Shown in pieces: positions 33,111 to 41,707 of a stretch of DNA of 42,261 nucleotides; within the stretch, counting starts at the first letter, position 1; every line of letters starts with the position of its first letter. Origin of the DNA: BP-133 sp040756995 (GTDB lineage: Bacteria > Actinomycetota > Acidimicrobiia > IMCC26256 > BP-133); assembly GCA_040756995.1 (NCBI GenBank), contig JBFLYK010000055.1, positions 1-42,261 of the forward strand, in the 5' to 3' direction. A program made the position numbers and the translations under genes. A model generated the notes under the pieces. The model worked only from the letters and a program-made list of their open reading frames with translations, was not told the origin of the DNA and did no database searches.

Positions 33111-33138
33111 AAGAGATCCGCCCCAGGGCGGATCTCTT
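33111..33138. terminator. Hairpin sharing the ssrA terminator stem, inside a divergent gap
   Basis: AAGAGATCCGCC (33111-33122), CCAG loop, GGCGGATCTCTT (33127-33138). The stem contains the full 11-base arms of the ssrA terminator at 29825-29850. It lies between the divergent starts at 33028 and 33184, where a terminator is not expected. Confidence 0.7.
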
Positions 33139-33183
33139 GCTTTGGGGAGGTCCGCTCCGCCCGGTCGGCGAAGGGACCGGGCC

Positions 33184-35385
33184 ATGCGGGGACTACGGGT
33201 CACTCTGGCCGCGTCGCTGGTCGGTGCGGCATCTCTGCTCTCGCCCATCGGACAGGCTCCGGCGCGGGCGACGGGCTACCAGCTCGATACCTCCTTCGGC
33301 GGTGGCGGCTACGTCGAGGTCGAGCTCGACTACGACAACCACGAGTACGTGCGGGACCTGACCGTCCTGGACGATGGTTCGCTCCAATTCGCCGGGAACG
33401 CTCTCTACAGCGAGGGACAATCCCGGAGTGACTTCGTGGTCCACCTCTCGGCCACCGGCGCGCCCGACCCGGCCTTCGGTCCGGAAGGAGCACGCCGGTT
33501 CGACAGGCTCGAGAAGCCCCTTGAAGGGCTCACCGATGGCGACGGATCCTTCATCACGCACCGCACAGCCGACGGCCGCGAGTTCCTTACCAGATACCGC
33601 CGGCCAGGCGAAATCGACGCGACCTTCGGGACGGCGGGCAGTGTGCCGTTCACGTGCGGGTGTGAGGGCCTGACGCGGGCCGTTCGGGCCCAGGGTGACA
33701 CCGGCTGGTTCGCAGTAGGGTCGAGAGGGTACGCCGACCCCGGCTGGCTGACCCATGGCTACGACTGGGTTGTCAGCCGAATGACCGCCACCGGCGCGCC
33801 CGACACAGCCTTCGGATCGGGCGGGACGGTGCGAACCGACTTCGGCGGGCACGACCGTCCCACCGCGGCTGCGCTCCAGGCCGACGGCAAGCTGGTCGCC
33901 GCCGGGTTCATCGGGCAGGACGGGATGTCGACGATGGCGGTCGCCCGCTACACCGACGGCGGCCTCGATCCCACCTTCGGCGGCGACGGATGGGCGACGG
34001 CAGCCTTCGGTCGGGGTTCCTCGGTCGACGCAATGGTTGTCCAGCCCGACGGGAAGATCGTCGTCGCCGGACGGGTGTCCGGCAGCAAGGTGAACGTCGC
34101 GCTGGCCCGCTTTCTCCCCGACGGCAGTCTGGACCCCCACTTCGGGGCGGCGGGAATGGTCGAGACGAACCTCGACGGCGACATCATGGTGGGCGACGCC
34201 GCCGTCACGCCCGACGGCCACCTCCTGGTGGCCGGCACCAAGCACGGCACGGGCGCCGACGCCATTCGGGGCGTCCTGCTCCGGTATCGGCCCGACGGCA
34301 CCCTCGAGCCCTCGTTCGGAACGGGCGGGGTCGTCACCGCCCAGTTCCGCGGGGGCGCCACGAGGCTGAACTCTGTGGCTATCGACGGGGACCAGGTCTA
34401 CGTGGCGGGGACCGCCGGCAGCGGCCGGTCCTGGGTGGTCGCACGTTACGGTCCGACTCCGGAACCGCCGTCCTCGACCACGACCACCACGACCACCACG
34501 ACCTCGACGAGTTCCACCACCACGACGACACGCGGGACGACGCTGCCGACGGCGCCGCCGACCACAACCTCGACCACGGCTCCCGATCTCACCAAATCGG
34601 GTCCCGGCGACCCGGGGAAGGCCGGGCGCCGCTCCGGGTACTGGATGGTCGGTGCAGACGGGACCGTGTACCGCTTCGGCGATGCTTCCTGGTACGGGAA
34701 CGCGGCGGTGGGAAGGGCCGAAGCGGTCGACGTCGAGCCGTCCCCGTCCGGGAACGGCTACTGGGTCGTGGACGAGACCGGGCGGATTTTCGCCTTTGGT
34801 GACGCCCCCTGGTTCGGCAACGTCGACGGGTCGGGGCTCCGGCCGGGAGAGCGGGTCACCAGCGTTTCCGCCCGCCACCCCGAACCGGGCTATCTCGTGT
34901 TCACCTCGAAGGGACGAGTCATCGCCATCGGGCCCGACGGTCAGGCCGAACGGCCCGGGGTGGGGCATCTCACGCTCAACGGGCCCGTCCTCGACTCGGT
35001 GGTCACGCCTTCGGGGCAGGGCTACTACATGGTCGCCTCCGACGGCGGCATCTTCACCTTCGGCGACGCCGTCTTCCGGGGCTCCATGGGCGACCGGAAG
35101 CTCAACGCGCCCGTCCAGTCCCTGGTCCCCGATGCCGACGGCGACGGCTACTGGCTGGTCGCCTCCGACGGCGGGATCTTCGCCTTCCGGGCCGAGTTCA
35201 AAGGCTCGATGGGCGCCATCAGGTTGAACCGGCCGGTGACGGGCATGGTGCGAGCCGGCACCGGCTACCTGATGGTCGGTGAGGACGGCGGCATCTTCGA
35301 CTTCTCCGGCGACCCCACCAGCTTCAAGGGTTCGCTCGGCGCCACCCCGCCGCCCCGACCGATCACGTCCGTGGCCCTCCTGTAG
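33184..35385 (+). CDS. Secreted delta-60 / DGGIF-repeat chimera
   Basis: About 733-aa exported protein. ATG 33184 follows GAAGGGA; signal peptide TLAASLVGAASLLSPIGQAPARA. The N-terminal half has delta-60 repeats (LDPTFGGDGWATAAFG, VVQPDGKIVVAGRVSG, LDPHFGAAGMVETN). A Thr/Ser-rich linker of about 40 residues (near 430-475) leads to a second repeat domain of about 250 residues. There each unit reads roughly GYWLVASDGGIFxFGDAxFxGSMG, repeated five to six times (GYYMVASDGGIFTFGDAVF, GYLMVGEDGGIFDFSG). Both halves are propeller-like, so two stacked propellers on a flexible stalk are likely. Such DGGIF repeats are frequent in Acidimicrobiia cell-surface proteins, by recollection. Ligand unknown. 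Confidence 0.8.
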   Translation: MRGLRVTLAASLVGAASLLSPIGQAPARATGYQLDTSFGGGGYVEVELDYDNHEYVRDLTVLDDGSLQFAGNALYSEGQSRSDFVVHLSATGAPDPAFGPEGARRFDRLEKPLEGLTDGDGSFITHRTADGREFLTRYRRPGEIDATFGTAGSVPFTCGCEGLTRAVRAQGDTGWFAVGSRGYADPGWLTHGYDWVVSRMTATGAPDTAFGSGGTVRTDFGGHDRPTAAALQADGKLVAAGFIGQDGMSTMAVARYTDGGLDPTFGGDGWATAAFGRGSSVDAMVVQPDGKIVVAGRVSGSKVNVALARFLPDGSLDPHFGAAGMVETNLDGDIMVGDAAVTPDGHLLVAGTKHGTGADAIRGVLLRYRPDGTLEPSFGTGGVVTAQFRGGATRLNSVAIDGDQVYVAGTAGSGRSWVVARYGPTPEPPSSTTTTTTTTTSTSSTTTTTRGTTLPTAPPTTTSTTAPDLTKSGPGDPGKAGRRSGYWMVGADGTVYRFGDASWYGNAAVGRAEAVDVEPSPSGNGYWVVDETGRIFAFGDAPWFGNVDGSGLRPGERVTSVSARHPEPGYLVFTSKGRVIAIGPDGQAERPGVGHLTLNGPVLDSVVTPSGQGYYMVASDGGIFTFGDAVFRGSMGDRKLNAPVQSLVPDADGDGYWLVASDGGIFAFRAEFKGSMGAIRLNRPVTGMVRAGTGYLMVGEDGGIFDFSGDPTSFKGSLGATPPPRPITSVALL

Positions 35386-35405
35386 GGCAGCCGGGTCGGC
35401 TCGAC

Positions 35406-35771
35406 CTACTTCGGCTTGTCGTTCGGGTCGCCGGGGAAGGCCTCAGCCTTGATCTCGTCGATGTTGGTGACACCGTCACCGTCGGAGTCCTTGGGCTCGA
35501 TGGCGGCGAAGTCGCCCTGGGCGGCGCTGAGGTCGGTGCCGTAGGGGTTGAGGTACTCCTTGCCGCCGGCCTGCTGGGTGTGGCAGGTCATGCAGGAGTC
35601 GAGCTTCGAGCCCCGCATGTTGTACTTCGTGTTGAACTGGCTCTGCAGCTCCGGCGTGCTCTGCGCCGGTGGGCTCACCACCGCGAAGCCGACGGCGCTG
35701 ATCGCCGCCGACAGCAGAGAAATCGCTCCGAGCACTCTCGGCACGCGTTTCGTCGCCCGCTGCTGCCCCAT
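35406..35771 (-). CDS. Secreted monohaem cytochrome c with calcium-loop motif, copy 1
   Basis: 121-aa exported protein. Signal LGAISLLSAAISAVGFAVV; after AQSTPELQSQFNTKYN comes one haem-binding site CMTCH (with MRGSKLDSCMTCHTQQAG around it). It then has NPYGTDL and a calcium-type loop DSDGDGVTNIDEIKAEAFPGD of the thrombospondin-3/dockerin kind. The layout suggests a small periplasmic electron carrier or haem protein stabilised by calcium. ATG 35771, preceded by an AGGGGGGG run; the open frame further upstream is non-coding. Sister gene follows upstream at 35848; they are not redundant (loops and tail differ). It converges with the delta-60 chimera, 20 bp apart. Confidence 0.8.
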   Translation of the reverse strand: MGQQRATKRVPRVLGAISLLSAAISAVGFAVVSPPAQSTPELQSQFNTKYNMRGSKLDSCMTCHTQQAGGKEYLNPYGTDLSAAQGDFAAIEPKDSDGDGVTNIDEIKAEAFPGDPNDKPK

Positions 35772-35847
35772 GTCCGGCCCCCCCTGGCGCTCCTGTTGAG
35801 TCGTCAAGAATGCCCCAGGGAGGGACGGCGACGAAAGTGCTGGCCTC

Positions 35848-36321
35848 TCAGCCTTTCGGCAGAAGGCCGAGAATTGCGTCGAGCGGCCCCGTGGTGGTCG
35901 TGGTCGAGCTCGGCGGCGGCTTCGGCTGTTCCTTGGGCTTCGTGTTCGGGTTGTCGTTCTGGTCGCCGGGGAACGTCTCGGCCTTGATCTCGTCGATGTT
36001 GGAGAAGCCGTCGCCGTCGGAGTCGAGGCCTTCGACGGCGCCGAAGTCATGGTTGTTCTTGCCGAAGTCCGCCCCGTAGGGGTTGATGTTCTCGGCCCCG
36101 CCGGCCTGCGACGTGTGGCAGGTCATGCAGGAGTCGAGCTTGGAACCCCGGGTGTTGTACTTGGCGTTGAACTGGCTCATGTACTCCGGCGTGCTCTGGG
36201 CCGGGGACACCAGCACCGTGAAACCGGCCGCGCTGATGACCGCCGACAGCACGGCCACGGCGCCGAGCACCCGGGGAACGAACAGCTCCCTGGCCGGGCG
36301 CGACGTCGATCTCTCGTCCAT
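35848..36321 (-). CDS. Secreted monohaem cytochrome c with calcium-loop motif, copy 2
   Basis: 157-aa sister of the protein at 35406. Signal VLGAVAVLSAVISAAGFTVL; AQSTPEYMSQFNAKYN; haem site CMTCH; NPYGADF; calcium loop DSDGDGFSNIDEIKAETFPGD. It adds a C-terminal Lys/Pro/Thr tail ending in TGPLDAILGLLPKG, a short hydrophobic end that might dock on a membrane or partner. Axial haem ligand beyond the CMTCH histidine is not obvious; a methionine in the first part is possible. ATG 36321. 76 bp upstream of copy 1 and on the same strand, so probably one transcript. Tandem duplication is clear. Confidence 0.8.
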   Translation of the reverse strand: MDERSTSRPARELFVPRVLGAVAVLSAVISAAGFTVLVSPAQSTPEYMSQFNAKYNTRGSKLDSCMTCHTSQAGGAENINPYGADFGKNNHDFGAVEGLDSDGDGFSNIDEIKAETFPGDQNDNPNTKPKEQPKPPPSSTTTTTGPLDAILGLLPKG

Positions 36322-36431
36322 GCTCTGCCCCCCGCTCAGTTCCTCGCCCGCGGCCCCAGCAGCCGCAGCTTTCTCAAGTATTACGCATCCCCCACTCGGG
36401 GTGAAATCGAAACCACCCGGAGCTGATTTCC

Positions 36432-37703
36432 TCAGGGGGCGCCGGGGAAGATGGCGAACCCGGGCTGGGCCTTGCCGTTGATCTTCTGGAATTCGCCTCC
36501 GACGTAGAGGGCGTTGGATCCGACGGCCGCCGCGTACGGGCCGGTCGACGTGTCGGCGGTGGGGTTCCACGGCAGGAGCTCGCCGTCATCGGCGGCGAAG
36601 GCGGCGAGGTGGCGACGGCCGGGACCGCCCGGGCAGTACTGATAGCAGCTGGAATCCTGCGACACGATGAAGTCGTAGTGGCCGGCCAGGTAGACCGTCG
36701 TGCCGGAGACCGCCACGCCGACGGCGTCGCCGTCGACCTTGGCCCGCCACCGCGGGTCGTCGTCGTCGGGACTGAAGGCGTAGAGCCGCCCGCCCGGACC
36801 CCCACCGGCGGCGTAGAGCATCCCCCCGGCGGCTTCGAGATCGAAGATCGGCCGGCCGGGATCGTACTGAGGCTCGGCCAGCGCCCCGGTGACGGCGTCG
36901 ACGGTGACCAGCCCGGCCTGCCCCCCGAGGTCGATGAAGGTGCCGGCGGCGAAGACCTTGCCGCCGATGACCTCCACGGCGAACACGTGACCCGGCGAAT
37001 AGTCGGGGGTCGGGACACCGGTTTGACCGAGGTACCGGCCGGGGCCGAGCGGCGGCGGCATCCACGACAGGAGCGCCCCGGTGGAGGCGTCGACGGCGGC
37101 CAGCTTCGGCCGGGACTTCCCGTCGATGGAGGTGAACTCCCCGCCGACGTACAGGCGGTCACCGTCGAGGGCCAGCGTCCGCACCCGGCCCTTGACCGAC
37201 CTCGGCTTGAAGGTGGTGTCGAGCTTGCCGGTGGCGAGACTGATCCTGGCCAGCTTGGAGACGGACCGGTCCCCGATCTTGGAGAAGTCGCCGCCGACGT
37301 AGACGCTCTTGCCGTCGGCCGACAGCTCCATGGCCCACACCTTGCCGTTGGCCTTGGGGTTCCAGGACTTGAGGCTGCCGGTGGTGCCGTCGATGGCCGC
37401 CAGATAGTTGCGGTAGGACTTCGACCCGCTGGGCGAGACCATCTTGGTGAACTCACCGCCGAGGTAGGCCACGCCTCCGGCGGAGACCACGGCGTTGACC
37501 CGCTGCGCCCGGGACTTGCCGTCGACCTTGGCCGTCCCCCAGCTCTTGATGGCCTGGGTAGATGGATAGGCCGCCGCCGAAGCGGCCGACGCCGGGGCGG
37601 GTAGGACCGGCCCGCTCAGGAGCGCGGCAACCGGAATCAGGACGGACAGGACGCGACGCGGGCGAACAGGACGGCCCGCACGAAGAGAGGCGAAACGCGG
37701 CAT
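36432..37703 (-). CDS. Secreted beta-propeller protein
   Basis: 423-aa exported protein. ATG 37703; signal VLSVLIPVAALLSGPVLPAPASA. Repeats of the form VYVGGDFSKIG, LYVGGEFTSIDGKSRPKLAAVDASTGALLSW and LYVGGEFQKINGKAQPGFAIF indicate six to seven blades of a PQQ/kelch-like propeller often annotated as hypothetical in actinobacteria. One disulfide is possible (SSCYQYCPGG). No catalytic site is seen. Located just upstream of the twin cytochrome genes on the same strand (110-bp gap), so it could bind or present them, which is inference. It is divergent from the pirin gene. Confidence 0.78.
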   Translation of the reverse strand: MPRFASLRAGRPVRPRRVLSVLIPVAALLSGPVLPAPASAASAAAYPSTQAIKSWGTAKVDGKSRAQRVNAVVSAGGVAYLGGEFTKMVSPSGSKSYRNYLAAIDGTTGSLKSWNPKANGKVWAMELSADGKSVYVGGDFSKIGDRSVSKLARISLATGKLDTTFKPRSVKGRVRTLALDGDRLYVGGEFTSIDGKSRPKLAAVDASTGALLSWMPPPLGPGRYLGQTGVPTPDYSPGHVFAVEVIGGKVFAAGTFIDLGGQAGLVTVDAVTGALAEPQYDPGRPIFDLEAAGGMLYAAGGGPGGRLYAFSPDDDDPRWRAKVDGDAVGVAVSGTTVYLAGHYDFIVSQDSSCYQYCPGGPGRRHLAAFAADDGELLPWNPTADTSTGPYAAAVGSNALYVGGEFQKINGKAQPGFAIFPGAP

Positions 37704-37821
37704 GCCTCGACGTTCGGCGCAGTCCGGGGCGCTTCCTGTCCAACGGTTCGAAGGGCGCGAATCGGGCATTCGCCGCCGTTTCCGGCGTTTCGGGCGGCGG
37801 CGACGGGTGAGAAATACCGGT

Positions 37822-38568
37822 ATGCAGACGACGACCCTGGCCCCGGCGATCTCCGTGCTCCGAGCCAAGGCCCGCCTGCGAACGGAGGAGAGCTGGCTCG
37901 ACTCCTGGCACTGCTTCAGCTACGGCCGGCACTACGAACCCGACAACACCCACCACGGCCTGCTGGTGGTGTGCAACGACAATCTCCTACGGGGGAGCAC
38001 CGGCTTCGGGGAACACACCCACCAGGACATGGAGATCGTCACCTGGATGGTGGAGGGCGACCTCGAACACCGGGACTGCGCCGGGGGCGGCACCCACGTT
38101 CTCCGGCCCGGTCTGGTGCAGCGGATCTCGGCCGGCGCCGGCGTCCGCCACTCCGAGATGAACGCCGCGGCGTGGGCCCCGGCCCGCTACGTCGAGATGT
38201 GGGTCCCGCCCGACCGGGAAGGGCTCCCACCAAGCGTGGAAGTGGCCGACGTGGACGGCGCCCTGGCCGGCGGCGGCCTGGTGGCCGTGGCCTCCGGCCT
38301 CGGACATCCGGGGGCCGTCACCCTCCATCAGACCCAGGCCGTGCTGTGGGCCGGGAGGCTGGCCGTGGGCGAGACCGTGATGCTGCCCGACGCACCCCAC
38401 GTGCACGTCTTCGTGGTGCTCGGCGGCGGCGTCCTCGACACCGGCAGCCTGGCCGGCAAGGGATCGGTGGCGGCGGGCGACTCGGTCCGCCTCACGGCGG
38501 CGGGTTCGCCGATGTTCACGGCCCGTCCGCCCGACGGCGCCGAGCTGCTGGTGTGGGAGACGGGTTAG
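37822..38568 (+). CDS. Pirin family protein
   Basis: 248-aa bicupin of the pirin/quercetinase-like family. Metal site: HH in DNTHHGLLVV, then GEHTHQDMEIVTW, and the later HSEMN give the three-histidine/one-glutamate set of pirins; the second cupin (GAVTLHQTQAVLWAG, APHVHVFVVLGGG) is the degenerate one. Pirins act as iron-dependent redox sensors or quercetin dioxygenases; which one applies cannot be said. ATG 37822; no ribosome-binding site visible. Divergent from the propeller gene, convergent with the M23 gene (10 bp). Confidence 0.88.
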   Translation: MQTTTLAPAISVLRAKARLRTEESWLDSWHCFSYGRHYEPDNTHHGLLVVCNDNLLRGSTGFGEHTHQDMEIVTWMVEGDLEHRDCAGGGTHVLRPGLVQRISAGAGVRHSEMNAAAWAPARYVEMWVPPDREGLPPSVEVADVDGALAGGGLVAVASGLGHPGAVTLHQTQAVLWAGRLAVGETVMLPDAPHVHVFVVLGGGVLDTGSLAGKGSVAAGDSVRLTAAGSPMFTARPPDGAELLVWETG

Positions 38569-38578
38569 GCCCGGAGTT

Positions 38579-39817
38579 CTAGAGGTACAGCGCCGGGTCG
38601 ACCGGAGCCCCGAGGGCCCGCACCTCGAAGTGGAGGTGGGGGCCGGTGGACATGCCCGTCTGCCCCACGAATCCGATCACCTGGCCGGTGGTCACCTTCT
38701 GGCCCACGGTGGCGTTGACCCGGGACTGGTGGGCGTAGAGCGTGGCCAGCCCGTTGCGGTGGTCGATGATGACGATGTTGCCGTAGCCGCCCCGGGGGCC
38801 GGACCACACGACGAGGCCGTTGCCGGCGGCCTTGATGGGCACACCGGCCCCGGCGGCGTAGTCGAGCCCGGTGTGCATGCGGACGTCACCGAGGATGGGA
38901 TGGACCCGGGTCCCGAAGCCGCTGCTGACGGGGGCGCCGACCGGCGCCCGGAACATCCGCTTCTTGCGGGGAGCGAGCTTCTGGCCGGCCTGCACCTGCC
39001 GCAGGAACTCCCCCACCGCCCCCGATTCGACCTGGAGGGCGTTGAGCTCGGCCTGGAAATCGGACTTCCGGTCCTGGACCTCCTTGAGGAGCGCCTGCTG
39101 GCGGTCCTCCTCCGACCGGGCCGCCACCCGGTTGGCCATCGCCTCGTTCTTGAGGCCCTGCAGCCGGTCCCGCTCGGCGGCCTGCTGGTCGCGGCTCTGG
39201 CGGATCTCCCCCGCCCGGGCCTCGACCTCGCGGCGGAGCCGGTCCGCCTCCTCCTTGAGGGCCAGGAAGTGGTCGAGCTCCCGGCGGTTGCTCTTGATCG
39301 TGCCGGCCACGTAGCGCTGGGCCGAGAACAGGTCGTTGGCGTTGGCCGCCCCCTGCACCAGAGCGACGTAGACGGCCTGCTCCTCGGAGGTGCCCCGCTG
39401 GTACATGGCGGCCACGGTCTGGTTCATCTGCTGGCGGGAGGCGTCGACGTGGCCCTGGGTGACACCGAGGCGCCGGACGGCGACGTCCTGCTCGGCCTCG
39501 GCCTTCTTCAGGGTCCGCTCGGCGGCGTCGAGGCGCCTCTGGGCGGCTGCCGTCTGCTTCGTCAGGTCCCACACCGCTTCGTCGAGGTCGTGGAGGCGGG
39601 CCTCGATGTCGGCGATCTCGCTGAGGAGGACGGCCTCCTGGGCCGACGCTTCACCGACCAGCGCCCGCAGTTCCCGGACCCGGGTCTCCCGCGGCGACAG
39701 CGTCGTCGTGGTGGTCGACTTCTTGGCCGCCCAGGCCGCGTGCCCGAATCCGATCGTCACCGGGCCGACGGTCACCACGACCAGGGCGAGGACGGGCGCA
39801 ATGGGACGACGTGGCAT
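38579..39817 (-). CDS. EnvC-like M23 peptidoglycan hydrolase/activator
   Basis: 412-aa exported protein. After a signal peptide and a Thr-rich stretch, a long coiled coil (about residues 40-275, many Glu/Arg/Gln heptads) is followed by a LytM/M23 domain. The zinc motif is intact: HTGLDYA (HxxxD), LYAHQS and GPHLHFEV (HxH). In EnvC of E. coli the zinc site is degenerate; here it is complete, so this may cut peptidoglycan itself. Its position right after ftsE-ftsX fits the FtsEX-driven cell-separation hydrolase. ATG 39817 chosen over TTG 39835. An inverted repeat overlaps the leader. Confidence 0.88.
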   Translation of the reverse strand: MPRRPIAPVLALVVVTVGPVTIGFGHAAWAAKKSTTTTTLSPRETRVRELRALVGEASAQEAVLLSEIADIEARLHDLDEAVWDLTKQTAAAQRRLDAAERTLKKAEAEQDVAVRRLGVTQGHVDASRQQMNQTVAAMYQRGTSEEQAVYVALVQGAANANDLFSAQRYVAGTIKSNRRELDHFLALKEEADRLRREVEARAGEIRQSRDQQAAERDRLQGLKNEAMANRVAARSEEDRQQALLKEVQDRKSDFQAELNALQVESGAVGEFLRQVQAGQKLAPRKKRMFRAPVGAPVSSGFGTRVHPILGDVRMHTGLDYAAGAGVPIKAAGNGLVVWSGPRGGYGNIVIIDHRNGLATLYAHQSRVNATVGQKVTTGQVIGFVGQTGMSTGPHLHFEVRALGAPVDPALYL

Positions 39818-39828
39818 CCCACAGATCC

Positions 39829-39882
39829 TAAGCAACAGCAGTAACAGTTACAACGATCCCAACACGGGTTAGCTGTTGCTTA
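39829..39882. promoter_or_regulatory. 11-bp inverted repeat and small dyad between ftsX and the M23 gene
   Basis: TAAGCAACAGC (39829-39839) is the reverse complement of GCTGTTGCTTA (39872-39882). Between them lies GTAACAGTTAC (39841-39851), a 5-1-5 dyad. The gap is only 71 bp and AT-rich, so an operator or hairpin controlling the hydrolase is likely. GTAAC elements recall MtrA-type sites, but the repeat spacing is not classical. Confidence 0.45.
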
Positions 39883-39888
39883 CATCCC

Positions 39889-40824
39889 TTACGCGTCCAG
39901 GAAGCGGCGCAAACCGATGGCCGAGCCCATGGCGCCGACAGTGGCCCCGACGGCGACGATGAGCAGACCGATGGCCACCGCGTCCCCGGCCGTCACGTAG
40001 AAGGCCGAGAAGAGGTTCTTCGAACGGTCGACGAGGTCGGAGAGAATCACCCGCAGGGCGTAGACGCCGGCGAAGGCCAGGCCGGCCCCGATGGCTCCCT
40101 GGATGAGCCCCTCACACATGAACGGCACCCGGATGAACCAGTTCGTGGCGCCGACGAGCTTCATGACCTGGATCTCCCGGCGCCGGGCGAAGGTGGCCAG
40201 CCGGATGGTGTTGACGATCAGGAAGAGCGAGGAGGCCAGCAGGACGCCGGCGATGGCGAAGAACAGGCCCCGGATCCAGCGGATTCCGGCCAGGAGCCGG
40301 CGCACCTGCTCCTTGGCGGTGAGGACGGTGTCAATCCCGTCGTTGAACCGGTTCTGGAATCTGGCGGCCACCTTCTCGGTCAGCTCGGCCTTCTTCGGCG
40401 CCACCCGGAACGACACGGGCAGCCCGTCCGGATCGATGTTCGACAGCAGTTCGGGGTCGCCGGCGAAGATCCGTTTGGCCTCGTTGAAGGCGTCCTCTTT
40501 GGAGAAGAAGCGGAACCGGCGGACGTCGGGCGACTGCTCGAGCTCGGCCCGCACGGCGGCGATCTGGCCCTCGCTGGCCTCGGCCCGGCAGGCGGGCTTC
40601 GGCGAATCGGGCTCGGCGGTCGACTTGGAGCACAGGAAGATCTCGAGCTCGACGCCGTTCTTCCACCGGGCCGTGCCATGGTCGACCATGCGGGACAGGA
40701 GCAGCACGCCCCCGAAGAGGAAGAGCGACACGGCCACGGTGAGGATCCCGGCCAGGGTCATCAGCAGGTTCCGCTTGAGGGAGACCGCCGTCTCCCGGGT
40801 GACGTAGCCGAGGTGCAGCGCCAT
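39889..40824 (-). CDS. ftsX: Cell-division ABC permease FtsX
   Basis: 311-aa membrane subunit of FtsEX. Four membrane helices: one at residues 20-43, then after the extracellular loop (about residues 45-190, with cysteines in FLCSKST and KPACRAE that may pair) three near the C-terminus. It passes FtsE ATPase motion to a periplasmic peptidoglycan hydrolase, here probably the M23 protein directly downstream. ATG 40824 overlaps the ftsE stop (ATGA), so translation is coupled. Length and topology are standard. Confidence 0.95.
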   Translation of the reverse strand: MALHLGYVTRETAVSLKRNLLMTLAGILTVAVSLFLFGGVLLLSRMVDHGTARWKNGVELEIFLCSKSTAEPDSPKPACRAEASEGQIAAVRAELEQSPDVRRFRFFSKEDAFNEAKRIFAGDPELLSNIDPDGLPVSFRVAPKKAELTEKVAARFQNRFNDGIDTVLTAKEQVRRLLAGIRWIRGLFFAIAGVLLASSLFLIVNTIRLATFARRREIQVMKLVGATNWFIRVPFMCEGLIQGAIGAGLAFAGVYALRVILSDLVDRSKNLFSAFYVTAGDAVAIGLLIVAVGATVGAMGSAIGLRRFLDA

Positions 40825-41537
40825 CAGACCGGATTCTCCTGCACCACCGGCAGCTGGCCGGTGGTGTAGGCGCCCTGCGCCTCGTCCCGCACGAGGACGC
40901 CGCGGTTGAGCTCGACTACCCGGCGCCGCATGAGGTCGACGATGCCGTAGTCGTGGGTGCACATGACCACGGTCGTGCCGGTGCGGTTGATCCGGTCGAG
41001 GAGGCGCATGATGCCGGCCGAGTTGGCCGGGTCGAGGTTCCCAGTGGGCTCGTCGGCCAGCAGGATGAGCGGCCGGTTGGCGAACGCCCGGGCGATCGAG
41101 ACCCGCTGCTGCTCACCACCGGACAACTCGTTGGGCAGGTTGTTGGCCTTCTTCGACAGGCCGACCAGATCGAGGATCTGGGGCACCTGCTGCTTGACGA
41201 CCGAGCGGGGCTTCCCGATCACCTCGAGGGCGAAGGCCACGTTCTCGTACACCGTCTTGTAGGGCAGGAGCTTGAAGTCCTGGAAGACGCAGCCGATGTT
41301 GCGCCGGAGGTACGGGACCTTCCACGACGACAGCGACGACACCTCCCGGTCCCCGACCCAGATACGACCGGAGTCGGGCACCTCCTCCTTCATGATGAGG
41401 CGGAAGCAGGTCGACTTGCCCGACCCCGAGGGGCCGACCAGGAAGACGAACTCGCCCTTCCCGATCTCGAGGGTCAGATCCTTTACGGCGGTAACGCCGC
41501 CCTTGTAGCTCTTCGTGACCTTTTCGAACCGGATCAT
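40824..41537 (-). CDS. ftsE: Cell-division ABC ATPase FtsE
   Basis: 237-aa ATP-binding subunit. Walker A GPSGSGKST at residues 35-43; Q-loop FQDFKLL; signature LSGGEQQR; Walker B ILLADEPTGNLD; H-loop CTHDYG. Drives FtsX on the cytoplasmic face at the division site. ATG 41537; first gene of ftsE-ftsX, transcribed on the minus strand from the 170-bp gap shared with the exported CAP-domain gene. Confidence 0.96.
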   Translation of the reverse strand: MIRFEKVTKSYKGGVTAVKDLTLEIGKGEFVFLVGPSGSGKSTCFRLIMKEEVPDSGRIWVGDREVSSLSSWKVPYLRRNIGCVFQDFKLLPYKTVYENVAFALEVIGKPRSVVKQQVPQILDLVGLSKKANNLPNELSGGEQQRVSIARAFANRPLILLADEPTGNLDPANSAGIMRLLDRINRTGTTVVMCTHDYGIVDLMRRRVVELNRGVLVRDEAQGAYTTGQLPVVQENPV

Positions 41538-41707
41538 GACTCGGGCGAGGGTAGCAATCAGGTGGTGTGCAACCGGGGCATCTGCGCTCCGAAGCGAGCA
41601 ATCTCACCGGCCGCGTGGATGAGTTGTCCGACTAGCCACTCAATGTGGCAGGACCAGGCATCCGATAGCTCGAATGAGCTACATCAGACCGGTTCGTGGG
41701 AGACAGC

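Noticed and set aside
34470..34600. Thr-codon repeats (ACCACGACC) as a possible tandem repeat or CRISPR-like element
   Set aside because: They are in frame and encode Thr-rich linkers as in several other exported proteins here; there are no spacers, and no CRISPR array is seen in the window.
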